Assembly: GCF_033954835.1 (NCBI RefSeq)
Contig: NZ_CP121471.1
Coordinates: forward strand, 2,040,501 to 2,104,500
Origin: Thiorhodovibrio frisius
GTDB taxonomy: Bacteria > Pseudomonadota > Gammaproteobacteria > Chromatiales > Chromatiaceae
Length of the DNA stretch: 64,000 nucleotides
Direction of reading: 5' to 3'
How positions within the stretch are numbered: the first letter of the stretch is position 1; each line of letters begins with the position of its first letter. A program made the position numbers and the translations under genes. Below the pieces are notes generated by a model. That model was not told where the DNA came from. It saw only the letters and a program-made list of their open reading frames with translations, and did not search any database. Below, one piece after another: positions 34,274 to 42,385 of this stretch.

Positions 34274-35704
34274 CTAAAAAGGCATGCCTCCGCCAGGCGG
34301 AAAGCCACCACCTGGAGGAAAACCGCCACCCGGAGGAAAACCGCCACCAGGCGGGAGGCCCCCGGGCATTTGCCCCTGCATCTGGCGCATCATCTTGGCC
34401 ATGCCGCCGCCTTTCATTTTTTTCATCATTTTTTGCATCTGGGTAAACTGCTTGAGCAGTTTATTCACATCCTGCACCTGGGTGCCGGAGCCCATGGCGA
34501 TGCGCCGACGGCGTGACCCTTTAATAATCTGCGGGTAGCTGCGTTCTTTCAGGGTCATGGAGTCCACGATTGCAATCAACTTGGTCATCTCTTTGTCATT
34601 GACCTGCTTTTTGACCTTGTCGGGGATCTGGCCCATGCCCGGCAGCTTGTCCATCAGCCCGCTCATGCCGCCAAGCTTGTTCATCTGCTGGAGTTGATCG
34701 CGGAAGTCGGTCAGGTCGAAGCCTTTGCCCTTGTGGAGTTTTTTCGCCAGCTTCTCGGCTTTCTCGTGGTCGACCTTCTGCTGCATCTCCTCGACCAGGG
34801 AGACCACGTCGCCCATGCCGAGAATGCGCGAGGCCACGCGCTCGGGGTGAAAGGGCTCAAGCGCGGCGGTTTTCTCGCCCACACCGAGGAATTTGATTGG
34901 CTTGCCGGTAATCTGGCGGATCGACAGCGCTGCGCCGCCGCGTGCATCGCCATCGGCCTTGGTCAGAATCACACCGGTCAGCGGCAGCGCCTCGTTGAAC
35001 GCCTTGGCGGTGTTGGCTGCATCCTGGCCCGTCATGCTGTCGACCACGAACAGGGTCTCGACCGGTTTAAGCGCGGCATGCAGCCCGCGAATCTCGGCCA
35101 TCATGGCCTCATCGATACCAAGCCGACCGGCGGTGTCGATGATGAGGACGTCCTGGAATTGCTTGCGCGCCGCCTCGGTGGCCTGCTTGGCGATGGTGAG
35201 TGGTTGATCCGCACCGGTGCTGGGGAAGAAGCTGGCGCCGACTTCATCGGCCAGGGTGCGAAGCTGGTCGATGGCGGCCGGGCGGTAGACGTCGCAGCTT
35301 GCTAGCATGACCTTCTTTTTGTGCCGTTCCTGCAGAAAGCGGGCAAGCTTGGCGGTGCTGGTGGTCTTGCCCGAGCCCTGCAAGCCAGCCATTAAAATGA
35401 TCGCCGGAGGCTGGGCGCTCAGGTCCAGTGCCTCGTTGGCCTCGCCCATCAGGCTGACCAATTCGTCGTTAACGATCTTGATCAGCACCTGTCCGGGTGT
35501 CAGACTCTTAGTGACCTCGGCCCCGAGCGCCTGCTCGCGCACTTGATCAACAAAGCTGCGCACCACCGGCAGCGCCACGTCGGCCTCAAGTAGCGCTTTA
35601 CGCACTTCGCGCAGGCTTTCCTTGATATTATCTTCTGTCAGCCGCGCTTGACCGCGCAGACTCTTGATGACCTCGCCAAAACGTTCCTGAAGGGTATCGA
35701 ACAT
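34274..35704 (-). CDS. ffh: Signal recognition particle GTPase Ffh
   Basis: A 476-aa SRP54 homologue. It has a helical N domain, a G domain with GLQGSGKTTSTAKLA, DTAGRLGIDEAM and LTKADGDARGG, and a Met-rich M domain (LGGMSGLMDKLPGMGQ, RRRRIAMGSGTQVQ, then MKKMKGGGMAKMMRQMQG) that binds 4.5S RNA and signal sequences. It targets membrane proteins to the translocon. The C-terminus ends in several PPGGGF repeats, encoded by an 18-bp tandem repeat, beyond the usual end of the M domain. The divergent neighbour is ypjD, as in many gammaproteobacteria. Confidence 0.96.
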   Translation of the reverse strand: MFDTLQERFGEVIKSLRGQARLTEDNIKESLREVRKALLEADVALPVVRSFVDQVREQALGAEVTKSLTPGQVLIKIVNDELVSLMGEANEALDLSAQPPAIILMAGLQGSGKTTSTAKLARFLQERHKKKVMLASCDVYRPAAIDQLRTLADEVGASFFPSTGADQPLTIAKQATEAARKQFQDVLIIDTAGRLGIDEAMMAEIRGLHAALKPVETLFVVDSMTGQDAANTAKAFNEALPLTGVILTKADGDARGGAALSIRQITGKPIKFLGVGEKTAALEPFHPERVASRILGMGDVVSLVEEMQQKVDHEKAEKLAKKLHKGKGFDLTDFRDQLQQMNKLGGMSGLMDKLPGMGQIPDKVKKQVNDKEMTKLIAIVDSMTLKERSYPQIIKGSRRRRIAMGSGTQVQDVNKLLKQFTQMQKMMKKMKGGGMAKMMRQMQGQMPGGLPPGGGFPPGGGFPPGGGFPPGGGMPF

Positions 35705-35832
35705 CAGTACGCGTGCCGCGCCTTGCGCGGCAAACCTCCCTATAATGTAGTTTGTGACAACCTGCCGGTTGGGAAAATCGCACCACTGCGGGCTGCGTTT
35801 TCCATCAGCAGGCTTTGTGAGATGATGACACT

Positions 35833-36654
35833 ATGAAGCAGCCAGTCCTAGCCTCTCTCAGCATTGGCCTATACCTCGTGGCCACAGCCCTGATTTCCTA
35901 TCGTCTGTTCATGCGTGATCGTGCGACTGTGCCGCCGCGAGTCGTCGCGCTGGGGGCCGCGTTCGCGGGCTTTATGCTGCACACCTGGCTACTGTATCAA
36001 ACCATCTTCAGCAGCGCGGGCTTGAATCTCGCCTTCTTCAATGCCCTGTCGCTCGCCTCCTGGACAGTGATAGGCGCTCTGCTGGTGCCAAGCATCAACA
36101 AACCGGTCGAGAACCTTGGTATCGTGCTACTGCCCGTGGCGGCACTGACCATCCTGCTCGATGCCGTCTATCCCCATGTCGGCTTCATGGCAGAGAACAC
36201 AAGCTGGATGCTCAAGCTGCACGTGTTGCTGTCGATGCTCGCCTACAGTCTGCTCACACTCGCCAGCGTGCAAGCCCTGCTGCTTGCGGTGCAAGACCAC
36301 TACCTGCGCAAGCGCCAGCCCAACGGCTTCATACGCTCGCTGCCGCCGCTTATGACCATGGAAGCCCTGCTATTTGAGATGATCAGCGTCGGCTTCATGC
36401 TGCTCACCCTGGCGCTACTCAGCGGTGTTGCCTTCCTCGACAACCTCTTTGCCCAGCACTTGGTGCACAAGACCGTGCTCTCGGTCTTTGCCTGGATGAT
36501 CTTCGGCGGCCTGCTACTCGGGCGCAAACTCTGGGGCTGGCGCGGCCGCAAAGCTATCATCGGCACCCTAAGCGGCTTCATCATCCTGCTACTTTCCTAC
36601 TTCGGTAGCAAACTGGTGCTCGAACTCATCCTCCACCGCACCATCGGCACCTGA
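35833..36654 (+). CDS. ypjD: CcsA/HemX-like inner-membrane protein (YpjD)
   Basis: A 273-aa protein with about eight membrane helices. The residues WMLKLHVLLSMLAYSLLTLA (around 125) and the later His in FAQHLVHKTVLSVFAWMIFG fit the conserved histidines of the CcsA/HemX family, which handle haem in cytochrome c biogenesis. E. coli YpjD is encoded next to ffh in the same divergent layout. The precise role of YpjD is not established. A TATAAT at 35741-35746 may serve as its -10. Confidence 0.85.
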   Translation: MKQPVLASLSIGLYLVATALISYRLFMRDRATVPPRVVALGAAFAGFMLHTWLLYQTIFSSAGLNLAFFNALSLASWTVIGALLVPSINKPVENLGIVLLPVAALTILLDAVYPHVGFMAENTSWMLKLHVLLSMLAYSLLTLASVQALLLAVQDHYLRKRQPNGFIRSLPPLMTMEALLFEMISVGFMLLTLALLSGVAFLDNLFAQHLVHKTVLSVFAWMIFGGLLLGRKLWGWRGRKAIIGTLSGFIILLLSYFGSKLVLELILHRTIGT

Positions 36655-36677
36655 CCCACAGCCAGCGCCGTTTTCGG

Positions 36678-36683
36678 TATAAT
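36678..36683 (+). promoter_or_regulatory. -10 box of the tRNA-Thr gene
   Basis: A perfect TATAAT 14 bp before the tRNA 5' end. The region 17 bp further upstream lacks a good -35 match (CCCACA), and the spacer is GC-rich. Confidence 0.5.
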
Positions 36684-36697
36684 CTACCGCCTCCCCA

Positions 36698-36773
<76 letters not shown>

Positions 36774-36814
36774 TATTTTCAAACACTTACAGCTCTTCCG
36801 AAAATCGCGTTTTC

Positions 36815-36838
36815 GAGCGTGCCCCAGTTTTGCCCCAC
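36815..36838. repeat. Candidate integrase arm site at attL
   Basis: GAGCGTGCCCCAGTTTTGCCCC followed by AC. 23 bases are identical to 48261-48283 on the attR side. It lies 42 bp inside the left end of the element, a typical place for integrase arm-binding sites. Confidence 0.6.
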
Positions 36839-36925
36839 TTCAGCCACGAAAAACTTTTTTGGCGGCTGGCACAAAAAACCCGGCGCCATGGCCGGGTCTC
36901 CAGGGTCGATGTTGACCGAGATCAA

Positions 36926-37489
36926 CTAGGCGGCCTCATCCCACTCGGTGTCGTCATAAGAATGAAGGAATGCGCGAATGCGATTGCGCTCTTCGATCAA
37001 TCGGGCGCGCTGGCGATCCAGTTCATCCGTCGAAACTCCCGGCAGCACGCGCTCGATCTCAGAGACAGAGACTCCCGCATCGCGCAAAACCCGGCGGCGG
37101 TCGTTAATGCCGGCCTGCCCGCAGCGAGACTGGTGCTCGATGCGGTCGAGCTCGGTACGAATTTCATCTTGGCGGCGAAACGCAGCTTTAATTTTGAAGG
37201 ACATGGAAGAGCGCTCAGCGGCATGCTCAAGGCGCATGGAATCGCCAATCAAGGCGATCTCATCCCGCAGCCGGATAAGCTGGTCCGTCAGTTTCGCGAG
37301 CGCGGTGCCGTAGCTTGTGGCGGGGTAGCTCTCGTGTGCATGACACAGAACCGCCAGCGGCTCGCGTGCCGGCAGTTCGGCCAGGTCGCGCATGACCAGT
37401 TTTAGATCGTGCCACGTCCGGCCCAAGTCGCCACCAGGGCGGATTCGGCGGGTGGCTTCGGCGGCCTCTTGGAGTGAGAAAGTCAGCAT
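36926..37489 (-). CDS. Element protein of unknown function, helical
   Basis: A 187-aa protein, mostly charged helices with likely coiled coil in the second half (IKAAFRRQDEIRTELDRIEH and later RQRARLIEERNRIRAFLHS). It is the last gene of a three-gene overlapping set; its start overlaps the end of the 62-aa gene by 7 bp. No family is recognised. Confidence 0.65.
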   Translation of the reverse strand: MLTFSLQEAAEATRRIRPGGDLGRTWHDLKLVMRDLAELPAREPLAVLCHAHESYPATSYGTALAKLTDQLIRLRDEIALIGDSMRLEHAAERSSMSFKIKAAFRRQDEIRTELDRIEHQSRCGQAGINDRRRVLRDAGVSVSEIERVLPGVSTDELDRQRARLIEERNRIRAFLHSYDDTEWDEAA

Positions 37490-37671
37490 TTTCTTGTGCC
37501 CTCCTGGGGCTGGTGGGGTGTGGTAGATACCTTGCTTTCAATGCGCTCGAGACGGTCGAGGACAGCCTCCAGCGCGGCGCGGATTTCGCTTTGATGGGCG
37601 TCAGCCAGGCGGGCGAGTCGGACCATCCCTGCCATGGTGGCGTCAGGCTCTCGTTTGGCGATGGTCGTCAT
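37483..37671 (-). CDS. Small element protein of unknown function
   Basis: A 62-aa protein with one amphipathic helix of heptad character (IRAALEAVLDRLERIESKVS). The start overlaps the DUF5681 gene stop by 4 bp and the end overlaps the next gene by 7 bp, which supports translation as a coupled operon. No family is recognised. Confidence 0.6.
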   Translation of the reverse strand: MTTIAKREPDATMAGMVRLARLADAHQSEIRAALEAVLDRLERIESKVSTTPHQPQEGTRKC

Positions 37672-38150
37672 GCGATGCCCTCCTGCCCACGCTCGGCTCG
37701 CAAGGCGTCCCGGTCGGCCTGAGCTTTGGCGACGGCATCGTCGAACATGCGATCCAGCACGGTCAGGTCAGGCGGCGCGGTGGTGTCGGTGGCGGTGGTC
37801 TCACGCACCAGTGTCAGCAGCTCCGTCGCTGTCTCCGGCGCGATGCTCCCGTCAGACACGGCGGTCAGTAGACGGGTGCTGATCTCCTGGGCGGCGCCGG
37901 TCAGGTCAACATGGACGGGCGCGGGCTCGGCTCTGAGCTTCGGTATTACCCGATCTAATAACCATGTCAGGGCGTCCATGTCCCCGTCCTTGGCTGATGC
38001 GAGCATCTTTTTCAGCAGGACGGGTCCGTGCTTGGCGATCTCGCGGCGGAGCAAGACGCCGGGCGATGACCCACTGCCGGGCGGGCGTCCGGCTTTGTTG
38101 CCGCTGGTGCCCGCCCTGAATCGCCCTTTCGGGTCTCGTGTCGTTGCCAT
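37668..38150 (-). CDS. DUF5681-domain protein
   Basis: A 160-aa protein. Its N-terminus (DPKGRFRAGTSGNKAGRPPG) is the short DUF5681 signature often found in phage and island proteins, sometimes beside or within small-terminase-like genes. The remainder is helical with Ala/Thr/Asp-rich loops (RLLTAVSDGSIAPETATELL). It could bind DNA through the basic, Gly/Pro-rich N-terminus. A packaging role cannot be claimed without a large terminase. Confidence 0.7.
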   Translation of the reverse strand: MATTRDPKGRFRAGTSGNKAGRPPGSGSSPGVLLRREIAKHGPVLLKKMLASAKDGDMDALTWLLDRVIPKLRAEPAPVHVDLTGAAQEISTRLLTAVSDGSIAPETATELLTLVRETTATDTTAPPDLTVLDRMFDDAVAKAQADRDALRAERGQEGIA

Positions 38151-38286
38151 AGCTGGCCTCCTGATCGCGTGTGTGACTACAGGTGGCCAGTATCACGCTA
38201 AGTTCAGGCGGCGATCAGGGCGTTTTCCGTGCGCGTCCAGTATCCAAGCCACCAAGGGGCGACGATGGCGGATTTCCGGGCGCTGA

Positions 38287-39009
38287 TCAGCCCTTAAGCG
38301 CGCGGCGAACGGTCGGCTCGCTGGTGTCGAACTCGCGCGCAAGCTGATAGTTGCTCTTTTCAGGGTGCGCGGCCTTGGCCTCCCGGATGGCTTGGTCGCG
38401 CTCGGCTTTGTTACTCGGTAACGGCTCAGTCCGCTTTGCTGTCTCGTTACTCGGTAACGGGCTTGCCACCTTGTCAGCATCGGGTGCTGTCACTGGTGCT
38501 GCGCTTTTCAGCCGGGAGACTTCAGCCTTTGCCATATCGCGCTCGCGCTCGACCACTGCCCGCATTGTCTTTTGATGCTCGATCTGAGCGTCCCGGTTTT
38601 TCAGATGCGCGCGTAGCTCGCGAATTTCTTTATGCAGCGCTTCCTCGGTTTGGAGCAACCCGGAAACAGTGCTGCGCAGGCGCTTAATCTTGGCATCGTG
38701 CGCTGGGGTGTCGTTACCCTGTAACGGCTCGGGGTGTCCGTTACTCGGTAACGCGCTAGCTGTCAGCTTGCCATCATGGAAGGCGTTTTGCTGCTCGCCG
38801 GTAAGGGTGTTGATAATGCGTGCCTGAGACTCGATCAGCGCGCGCTCGAGTGCTTGGCGCTGGGTTGTGCCATGCCAGCTTGCCAGCCGGGTAAGCGCAG
38901 CCTTGGCTGGCACAGTGACCACCAGGGCGATGCGCTCGCCTTGGGCGTCTACGTCCTTCAGGTGCCGCTCGCGATAACGGCGCTGGCGTTCTGCGTTGGT
39001 CATGCCCAT
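38287..39009 (-). CDS. Element DNA-binding-like protein with embedded GTTAC palindromes
   Basis: A 240-aa protein. The basic N-terminus MTNAERQRRYRERH is common in phage and plasmid proteins. A helical region, a coiled coil (about 110-170) and a C-terminal helix-turn-helix-like segment (SNYQLAREFDTSEPTVRRALKG) follow. The protein contains four short Pro/Leu-rich repeats (LPSN, LPSN, LPSN and a variant LQGN), each encoded by one copy of GTTACnnnGTAAC. Three more copies lie just upstream of the start. It may be the protein that recognises these palindromes, which would make it self-regulating; this is inferred from position only. Confidence 0.65.
   Translation of the reverse strand: MGMTNAERQRRYRERHLKDVDAQGERIALVVTVPAKAALTRLASWHGTTQRQALERALIESQARIINTLTGEQQNAFHDGKLTASALPSNGHPEPLQGNDTPAHDAKIKRLRSTVSGLLQTEEALHKEIRELRAHLKNRDAQIEHQKTMRAVVERERDMAKAEVSRLKSAAPVTAPDADKVASPLPSNETAKRTEPLPSNKAERDQAIREAKAAHPEKSNYQLAREFDTSEPTVRRALKG
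38410..38458. repeat. Palindrome GTTACnnnGTAAC, two coding-region copies
   Basis: GTTACTCGGTAAC at 38410-38422 and 38446-38458, inside the 240-aa gene. Each has perfect 5-bp arms and a 3-bp centre. Confidence 0.9.
38713..38752. repeat. Palindrome GTTACnnnGTAAC, two further coding-region copies
   Basis: GTTACCCTGTAAC at 38713-38725 and GTTACTCGGTAAC at 38740-38752, also inside the 240-aa gene. The two start points are 27 bp apart. Confidence 0.9.
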
Positions 39010-39025
39010 CTGCTTAACCTCGGTT

Positions 39026-39087
39026 GTTACTCAGTAACAGTGAAGATAGTCTGTTACTCAGTAACGGTCAAGGCGTTACTCAGTAAC
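39026..39087. promoter_or_regulatory. Three GTTACTCAGTAAC palindromes upstream of the 240-aa gene
   Basis: Identical 13-bp copies at 39026-39038, 39053-39065 and 39075-39087, spaced 27 and 22 bp. They fill the gap between the start of the 240-aa gene (39009) and the end of the 81-aa gene (39104). This is where an operator would sit. Confidence 0.8.
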
Positions 39088-39103
39088 GGCTAAGGGTCGC
39101 GTT

Positions 39104-39349
39104 TCAACCGCGCTCCTGATCTTCCAGGCTCGCCACGCGGCCCTCCAGCGCGGCCAAGCGAGCGGCAACAGCGGCGAAGCTGTAACGGTCGCTGGAATCC
39201 TCGGCAAGCCAGTGCTCCAGGTGGGTGACGGCGCGCTCTAGCACGCTGGCGAGCGTTTCATCGGGGTGCTGCTTGAGCGCGGCCAGGCGCTCAGGAATGC
39301 GGGCGTCGGCATCGATGCGAACCGCCCATGTGGTCTTGGTTGCGCTCAT
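39104..39349 (-). CDS. Small element protein, ribbon-helix-helix-like with coiled coil
   Basis: An 81-aa protein. The start (KTTWAVRIDADARIPERLAA) looks like the strand and first helix of a ribbon-helix-helix domain; the end (AVAARLAALEGRVASLEDQE) is a coiled coil. A role as a small regulator is plausible. It is the first gene after the minus-strand terminator at 39591-39638, so it probably has its own promoter between 39350 and 39590. Confidence 0.6.
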   Translation of the reverse strand: MSATKTTWAVRIDADARIPERLAALKQHPDETLASVLERAVTHLEHWLAEDSSDRYSFAAVAARLAALEGRVASLEDQERG

Positions 39350-39590
39350 TGTCCTGACTCCGGGGTGGTGGTTGACCTCCCATAAGACTAGGCCAATGCG
39401 GCAAGTTTAACAAGTGTCAAACAATCGACAGCCGATAGCAGGTGATTGGTAGTCAGGTGCTACCAGTGCCATGAATGCAGTAAAAGCGGTGATTCTCTGT
39501 CAGTCTGAGGCTGGAAAGCGCGCGCGGGGTAACGCTGGGGGTAACATTTTCGCAGCGTTTGAAAGCGTGTAAGTCTGACAGGCAAAAGAA

Positions 39591-39638
39591 AACCCCATCA
39601 ACCTGACCAGGGAATGAGCCCGGAGCTTGACGGGGTTG
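39591..39638 (-). terminator. Minus-strand terminator inside the element
   Basis: On the minus strand, AACCCCGTCAA pairs with TTGATGGGGTT (11 bp, one G-T pair), followed by TTCTTTT. It would stop transcription coming from the replication-gene operon above 40460. Confidence 0.7.
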
Positions 39639-40459
39639 TCCCGGCTACCAAGCCACCGGGGGGCATAAAGGGGCGGGCGATGCGTGAAACTTGGCCTGAA
39701 TCACTATTCCAAGGGTCTCGTTTCGCCCAAAACAAGGCTAGGCCAGAATCGCGCTCCCGTCAATCGGGACTGACATTGAACTCAGTGGCGAGCTTGTCGG
39801 CGGTTTTGGGGGTGTCATTTTGATCCCCCGAAAAATCCCGATCTACCCTCCCGCTTGCGGCCTTCTTCTCCAACTGATGCTGCTTCCCGCGCAAGCGGCT
39901 GATTTCGTCAGTCTCGGCGAAAATGTCTCCCGAGCGGACTTTTTCTCTTTCCTGGGAAAAACCGGCCTTACAGAACGCCCGCTGTGCCGCTTTCGGTGAA
40001 GGGGTAAACCGTTGGCAAACCCCTTGGCGGGAACGGCTCAGGGGGCGCGGGATTGGCGCTCAGGGCAGGATGGGCGCCGATCTCGCGCGAGCGCTCCAAT
40101 GGCCACCAGGGCGGCGCGCTGGCGACTCAGGGCCTTGCCCTCGGCAGGGGCACGGCGAAACCGTAGCGCTCGAAATAGGACTCCCCAGAGTTGGATTGGC
40201 GCAGGGCCTGGGGATGGCTGGCGCAATGAGCGCGGCGACGGGGAGGCGGTGGCTCGACTTTCTCCTTTTTTGTTGACTCGAAAATTGTTAATTGGCGCAA
40301 TGAGCGCGGCGCCGGGGAGGCGGTGGCTCCTCTTGTACGGCCTCAGAAAAATTTGGATAACTGTCGGATTCCTCGCGCGCGCGGGTCAGCCACCACGGCC
40401 AGTGCGGATTTGCGTTGGCGCGCTATGGGGCGGGAAAATGCGCGCGCTCGCGGCACAGT
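39639..40459. other. Low-coding region with repeats in the element
   Basis: About 820 bp with no convincing gene. At 39760-39920 the minus strand reads a fragment, TPKTADKLATEFNVSPD and a stop, that resembles the helix-turn-helix of ParB-like phage proteins. At 40220-40255 and 40294-40329 lies a 36-bp direct repeat around an AT-rich spacer. The part between 39980 and 40220 is GC-rich and holds only overlapping artefact frames. It could contain a replication origin. Confidence 0.5.
40220..40329. repeat. 36-bp direct repeat flanking an AT-rich stretch
   Basis: Two copies at 40220-40255 and 40294-40329 start with GGCGCAATGAGCGCGGCG and differ at one base. The 38-bp spacer contains a T tract and AAAATTGTTAATT. 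Such an arrangement can mark an origin of replication or a resolution site; nothing else supports either. Confidence 0.8.
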
Positions 40460-40921
40460 TTACATGGCGCGCGAGAGAGTCGGAGCAAACCGGGCGCGGT
40501 CCTCGGCTTTGAGCGCGCGCGGGTGGGATTGTGCCATGTTTGGGCGGTGCGCGCGCAACCGACAGGGTGCCGGCGGTGGATCGGTGCCTGACAGATAACG
40601 GCAGTCGGCTCCGCCACCAGGGGCACGCGCGCGGCCATGATGCCATGCTGGTGCTGCAATGGCGAACCGGGCTTTGGCCTTGGGGTCGGTCTCGGCATCG
40701 CGCTTTAGGCGGGCGATGATGTATTCGGGGTCTGTGCCGCTTTTCTTCTTGGCCCTTTTCAAGTTGATATTATCAACTTGATTACCATCGTCACCTTCAG
40801 CCTTCCTGCCTGCCCCATCCCGCTTCCCGCCATGGGTGTCAGCCGCCTCAAACACCTCGCTCCGAAAAGCTCTCAGCGCTTCACCCTCTCGATATACTCC
40901 GCTCCCTTGCCTGTCTCGCAA
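40460..40921 (-). CDS. Element protein, N-terminal part plausible
   Basis: A 153-codon frame following the 76-aa gene by 9 bp. The first 90 residues (GGKRDGAGRKAEG, then NLKRAKKKSGTDPEYIIARL and KRDAETDP) resemble small phage or island proteins in which a basic GAGR motif precedes a helical segment. The second half is Arg/Pro/His-rich and looks like an out-of-frame read, so a frameshift or recombination near 40680 is likely. It may be a broken gene. Confidence 0.4.
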   Translation of the reverse strand: MRDRQGSGVYREGEALRAFRSEVFEAADTHGGKRDGAGRKAEGDDGNQVDNINLKRAKKKSGTDPEYIIARLKRDAETDPKAKARFAIAAPAWHHGRARAPGGGADCRYLSGTDPPPAPCRLRAHRPNMAQSHPRALKAEDRARFAPTLSRAM

Positions 40922-40930
40922 GCCTCGCCA

Positions 40931-41161
40931 TCAATGCAAGGTGCTATTCGCTGGCATCATCGCCAGTTGCAGCAGGTCGCGAATCTGAATCCAAAGATCG
41001 CCGGCAATCTGCTTTCGTTCGCGGGTTTCGATTTGTCCATCATCCCCGACGCGCGTTCGCCACCAATGCTCGAACTCGCTTTCATTATCCATCAGGGCGA
41101 TTAACGAATCCTCGATATGCGGCGGCAGCTCGGGGCGGTATAGGTCCGTGGTGGTGTCCAT
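40931..41161 (-). CDS. Small element protein of unknown function
   Basis: A 76-aa acidic protein (LPPHIEDSLIALMDNESEFE, then IAGDLWIQIRDLLQLAM). It is packed between neighbours with gaps of 9 and 12 bp on the same strand. No family is recognised. Confidence 0.6.
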   Translation of the reverse strand: MDTTTDLYRPELPPHIEDSLIALMDNESEFEHWWRTRVGDDGQIETRERKQIAGDLWIQIRDLLQLAMMPANSTLH

Positions 41162-41173
41162 TGGTGCCTCCCG

Positions 41174-41536
41174 TCAGAATGCCGCTACGCCAAGTCGATC
41201 AAGCTCGAGTGCCAGGCGCATCGGGTCCACGTCCGCGCGCTTGGGCGGGTAATCAAAGCCCTGGGCTCGCAGGTAGCCGATGATTTCCTGATCGCTGCTC
41301 GCATCATTTATGCGCCGATCAAATACCACGCGGCGCGCGCGCATATTCAAGGCGGTGCGCAGGACTATCACGCGGGCCGGTGCGGTCTGCCCGGTATTGG
41401 AGACACCAAGCTCGGCCAGCTCGCCACGTCCGGGCTTGCGCACGCGCGCGCGGCGGTGGGCGTTAAGGACAAACCAGCGTTTGTCATCTTTGACATAGGG
41501 CGGTTTATTGCCTGGGTAGGTACAGGATAAATTCAT
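41174..41536 (-). CDS. Element protein of unknown function
   Basis: A 120-aa basic protein with a beta-rich start (KPPYVKDDKRWFVLNAHRRA) and a helical end (SDQEIIGYLRAQGFDYPPKR). It lies 9 bp after the sigma-region-4-like gene in the same operon. No family is recognised. Confidence 0.6.
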   Translation of the reverse strand: MNLSCTYPGNKPPYVKDDKRWFVLNAHRRARVRKPGRGELAELGVSNTGQTAPARVIVLRTALNMRARRVVFDRRINDASSDQEIIGYLRAQGFDYPPKRADVDPMRLALELDRLGVAAF

Positions 41537-41545
41537 TGTGGTGCC

Positions 41546-41743
41546 TCATTGGTGTGGTGTCTTTGCTATTAAGGATGAATGCCCGATAGTCTCGACTAAT
41601 TCATCGGGCTCTATCGGGAAGTGCCGTTCCATATATCTTTTCAATTTCGCGAGCGCTTTCTTTTCGATGTTTTTCACGCGAATAACGCTGATTCCAAGTT
41701 GCTCGGCGATTTCTTCGTGATCCATGACGGGCGTGATGTGCAT
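41546..41743 (-). CDS. Small sigma-70-region-4-like DNA-binding protein
   Basis: A 65-aa protein with a helix-turn-helix typical of sigma factor region 4: DHEEIAEQLGISVIRVKNIE then KKALAKLKRYM. It has no region 2, so it cannot act as a full sigma factor; related small phage proteins regulate late genes or modify polymerase recognition. It lies within the replication operon. Confidence 0.7.
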   Translation of the reverse strand: MHITPVMDHEEIAEQLGISVIRVKNIEKKALAKLKRYMERHFPIEPDELVETIGHSSLIAKTPHQ

Positions 41744-41765
41744 GTTCGCGGCCTCATTCGTTTAT

Positions 41766-42383
41766 CTATCGGCTAGGCTCGGCATCGCGCGCGGCCTGGA
41801 CGTAGGCTTCGCGCAACCGGGCGCCATCGGGGCAGAACCGGGCCTGGAGTGCGCCCAAGTTGGTACAGCAGCCGCAACCGGTAGCAGGGGCGCGCATCAG
41901 GTGGTCGAGATACAGCCGATGGGCCTCGGTCGCCTTGGCTTTGGCTTCGGTCAGGGCGGGCGGCTCGGGCTGATCTTGCGGCTTGGGAGCGGCGGCGGGC
42001 TTGGGTGCAGGCGCTGGGGCGGCGGCCAGCTCGCGCAAGGTCCAGGCGAGTGCTTTCGGGGCGCGCGAACATGCGGCCAGGTATTGCGCGCGGGCCTGGG
42101 GATCGGGCTCGCCTATCTGGTCGAGCCACGTTGTTACGCGGTAACGGTCGATAGCCCCTAGTCCGTGCTCCTTGGCTTGTTCCTGTTGCCGGTTTTTGGG
42201 GCTGGACTTGGGTGCCTGGATTTTGGGTGCTGGCGAAAAATGCGATTGAAAAACGCCAGGGGGGGAACTGCAAAAACTGCGTAAATTAGTTTTTGCAGTT
42301 TTTGCAGTTCGGGGTGGGGCGTTTTTTTTCTCATTTTCGCCTCGCAGCCGATCCAGGTATGGGGTAGGGGTAAGCGCGGCCAC
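41766..42383 (-). CDS. Element protein downstream of the primase-like gene
   Basis: A 205-aa protein if translated from the GTG at 42383, only 2 bp after the stop of the primase-like gene; the longer open frame to 42497 would overlap that gene and is unlikely. It is Pro/Ala/Lys-rich in the middle and has a cysteine cluster near the end (TGCGCC), perhaps metal-binding. The segment RTAKTAKT is encoded by a DNA repeat also found at 46876-46915. One GTTACnnnGTAAC copy (42133-42145) lies inside the gene. Confidence 0.55.
   Translation of the reverse strand: MAALTPTPYLDRLRGENEKKNAPPRTAKTAKTNLRSFCSSPPGVFQSHFSPAPKIQAPKSSPKNRQQEQAKEHGLGAIDRYRVTTWLDQIGEPDPQARAQYLAACSRAPKALAWTLRELAAAPAPAPKPAAAPKPQDQPEPPALTEAKAKATEAHRLYLDHLMRAPATGCGCCTNLGALQARFCPDGARLREAYVQAARDAEPSR
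42133..42145. repeat. Palindrome GTTACGCGGTAAC, isolated copy
   Basis: The eighth copy of the element's 13-bp palindrome, 3 kb from the others and inside the gene downstream of the primase-like gene. Confidence 0.85.
42290..42330. repeat. TTTTTGCAG tandem repeat, copy 1
   Basis: GTTTTTGCAGTTTTTGCAGT followed by TCGGGGTGGGGCGTTTTTTT. The same tandem 10-mer and downstream T tract recur at 46876-46915, directly after the integrase gene end. On the minus strand it encodes RTAKTAKT in both places, so either the DNA or the peptide is conserved. Confidence 0.75.
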
Positions 42384-42385
42384 GG

